Shown: positions 63,201-64,000 of the stretch, in pieces | How the letters are laid out: every line of letters starts with the position of its first letter | Position numbering within the stretch: position 1 is the first letter of the stretch | NCBI RefSeq assembly: GCF_029369745.1 | Contig: NZ_CP120210.1 | Span: 4,154,001-4,218,000 of the forward strand | Direction: 5' to 3' | Source: Amycolatopsis sp. QT-25 | GTDB taxonomy: Bacteria > Actinomycetota > Actinomycetes > Mycobacteriales > Pseudonocardiaceae | DNA: 64,000 nt | Position numbers and translations under genes: made by a program | Notes under the pieces: generated by a model | Told to the model about the DNA's origin: nothing | Databases searched by the model: none | What the model saw: only the letters and a program-made list of their open reading frames with translations

Positions 63201-64000
63201 AGGTGAGGGTGAGGCCCACGTCGGTGACCGCGGGCGCGTCCGGGGTCCGCCCGGCCTGTGCCCGCACCAGTTCCGGCAACGTCGCCGTGCCCAGCGGCCG
63301 CGTGGTGTCGTTCAGCGTGTGCAGGAGATGGTGCCGTTCGCCGGCGGTCAGCAGCGGCAGTTCACCGAGCGGGCGGTCCGGGGCGGAAGTGACGCCTTCG
63401 AGGATGAGCCGCAGCCAGCCGGTCAGTCGTTCGATCGTGGCCTGGTCGAACAGGTCGGTGTTGTAGTTCACCGCGCCGCGCAGGCCGCCGTCGTGTTCCT
63501 CGAACTGCACGAGGAGGTCGAACGCCGCCGTCGCCGAGGGCAGCGCGATCTCCTCGGCGGCCAGCGCGCCGCCCGCGGGCACCGGATCGCCGGTGTTCTG
63601 CAAGGCCACCATCGCCTGGAACAGCGGCGTACGGCTGACGTCGCGCTCCGGCTGCACGGTGTCCACGACCCGCTCGAACGGCACGTCCTGATGGGCGAAG
63701 GCGCCGAGCACGGTCTCCCGGACCGAGCTCAGCAACTCACGGAACGTCGTGTCGGCGTCCACTGTGGACCGCAGCACCAGGGTGTTGACGAAGAAGCCGA
63801 TCAGCCGTTCCAGTTCCGGCCGCTCCCGGCCGGAGGTCACCGTGCCCACCGCGACGTCGTCCTGCCCCGACCACCGGCCCAGCAGAACCTGACAGGCGGC
63901 GACCAGCGTCATGAACAGCGTGCCGTCCTGCCCTCTGGCGAGACTCTTGAGCGCGGTGACCAGTCCGGCCGGGACTTCGAACGCGTACCAGTCGCCGTTC
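60292..64000 (-). CDS. NRPS module C-A(Asn)-PCP-E (partial)
   Basis: 1235 residues are visible; the N-terminus is outside the window. In order: the second half of a condensation domain (about 1-215), an adenylation domain (about 240-730: [34 protein letters not shown]), a carrier domain ([11 protein letters not shown]; about 740-800) and an epimerisation domain (about 820-1220) with [17 protein letters not shown]. Reading the ten specificity residues by eye from [24 protein letters not shown] and [11 protein letters not shown] gives D-L-T-K-V-G-E-V-G-K, the published asparagine-type code. The module therefore should load L-Asn and deliver D-Asn. No thioesterase follows, so the chain passes to another protein. 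The stop is coupled to the exporter gene. Confidence 0.93.
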   Translation of the reverse strand, partial: NGDWYAFEVPAGLVTALKSLARGQDGTLFMTLVAACQVLLGRWSGQDDVAVGTVTSGRERPELERLIGFFVNTLVLRSTVDADTTFRELLSSVRETVLGAFAHQDVPFERVVDTVQPERDVSRTPLFQAMVALQNTGDPVPAGGALAAEEIALPSATAAFDLLVQFEEHDGGLRGAVNYNTDLFDQATIERLTGWLRLILEGVTSAPDRPLGELPLLTAGERHHLLHTLNDTTRPLGTATLPELVRAQAGRTPDAPAVTDVGLTLTYAELERHANRLAHRLIAAGAGPEHRIGIVLPNSAELLVALLAVLKTGAAYVPIDPLYPPERISAVLGDSRPLAVLDDREAVLDTARWPETDPGIRPLPDHPAYVIYTSGSTGKPKGVITTHGGLLNFLRWAAETYPSLSGTTVLHSSVSFDLTVTTLYGTLLAGGLIRVAGAPAHQPPTFLKATPGHLPLLDVMDDADLSPTDELVVGGDQLLGSVADAWRADHPGVVVINEYGPTETTVGCMEYRVGPGQELAAGAVPIGHPIWNTRLYVLDAGLDPVPTGIAGELYIAGDGLARGYFELPGLTAAGFLACPFGEPGERMYRTGDIVIRQHDGELVCLGRVDEQVKIRGFRIEPGEVEATLRSHPDVAEAVVVARKDDGQARLVAYLVPAADAPDATVLREFLGRSLPEYMIPSAFVPLDALPLNRNGKLDRKALPEPAAPVVAAATFTEPQGPVERALADIWAEVLGLDRVGAHDGFFELGGDSILSIQVVHRARQAGWRMTSKALFRHRTVAELAKVVTPVEAEPDEREAVAGDVPLTPIQRWFFDEHTTNPHHFNQSVLVELDPEVDPAVLRQALDAVVAHHDALRMRFERVEGEWRQHNDPVGSPTALRIETVSTVDEQEQRALLEEVADEAHSGFDLSAPPLLKAVLFTRETGPLLFLTAHHLVIDAVSWRILLEDLERAYRQTADGDPVDLGAKTTSFRDWSRRLREFVDGGGLDHERDHWSRVLPARDLPVDRAEPVPGTPAESVTVRLDADDTDALLHLAPGAYRTRINDVLLAALAWALARWTGEEQVAVDLEGHGREEIFDDVDLTRTVGWFTTLFPLSLEVTTEDEPRWRQLVKSVRKQLRAVPGNGFGFGALRQWRFPELGGRSPQISFNYLGQGDDTAAGTGLYRASHAPIGHEQDPADPGGHLLEVVGGVQEGRLEFSWFHRPDRHDRATVEAVAADFATALRRMARDVRGERA

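Noticed and set aside
1-64000. CRISPR arrays.
   Set aside because: No regularly spaced direct repeats were seen anywhere in the window; the only notable direct repeat is a pair at 58516 and 58701.

Overview
The window is high-GC actinomycete DNA with GTG and TTG starts, 4-base ATGA/GTGA stop-start overlaps and several secondary-metabolism loci. I infer a Pseudonocardiales-type host such as Amycolatopsis; no rRNA or other taxonomic marker is present to confirm this. Function calls rest on motifs read by eye; no database search was run.

Left end (1-9892): a biosynthetic locus with two divergent arms. The minus arm runs lysine N6-hydroxylase, FAD-dependent amine oxidase, a cupin + methionyl-tRNA-synthetase-like + carrier-protein fusion, then the start of an NRPS (TubC-type docking domain and the beginning of a heterocyclisation-like condensation domain) that leaves the window. 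Hydroxylase, oxidase and cupin-MetRS are the three parts of the known bacterial N-N bond (hydrazine) forming machinery, so I read this as a hydrazine-containing nonribosomal peptide cluster. The carrier domain fused to the hydrazine synthetase is the most unusual feature of the window. The plus arm holds an AfsR/LuxR-like protein with a ruined P-loop, an EamA exporter and a leucine-dehydrogenase-like protein lacking a catalytic lysine.

9.9-19 kb: a scar of mobile DNA (IS5-like transposase tail, phage P27-type terminase small-subunit start, frameshifted zinc-finger recombinase start) mixed with ordinary genes: TetR/DUF4260 with a nested inverted-repeat operator, a SMI1-like/HAD pair, a secreted carboxylesterase, a two-component system, and a MmyB-type regulator with an SDR.

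19-30 kb: one tightly packed minus-strand operon with a two-component flavin monooxygenase (HpaB/HpaC-like), an AfsA-like hotdog protein, a FAD monooxygenase, a PaaY-like hexapeptide protein, chorismate mutase, class II DAHP synthase, a single-domain MaoC hydratase, 2-oxoacid dehydrogenase E1alpha/E1beta/E2, and a methyltransferase. This set matches the logic of Streptomyces tropolone (3,7-dihydroxytropolone, trl) biosynthesis: shikimate boost, phenylpyruvate to phenylacetyl-CoA, interception of the phenylacetate catabolic ring-opening product, then ring hydroxylation. A LysR regulator lies upstream, followed by an MFS-TetR-siderophore-interacting-protein operon and a LuxR protein.

34-43 kb: membrane and secreted proteins, a decayed DUF6519 gene, a YVTN beta-propeller, two AraC regulators and a phytanoyl-CoA-type dioxygenase. 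43.6-56 kb: a carbohydrate locus (5'-nucleotidase-like phosphatase, ABC sugar importer without ATPase, GH36-like alpha-galactosidase, GH20 hexosaminidase, 1104-residue DUF5107/TPR protein, AraC regulator). 56-58.8 kb: small genes and remnants. Right end (58.8-64 kb): the 3' end of a second NRPS operon, with a module carrying an Asn-type A domain and a terminal epimerisation domain, followed by an MFS exporter and MbtH.
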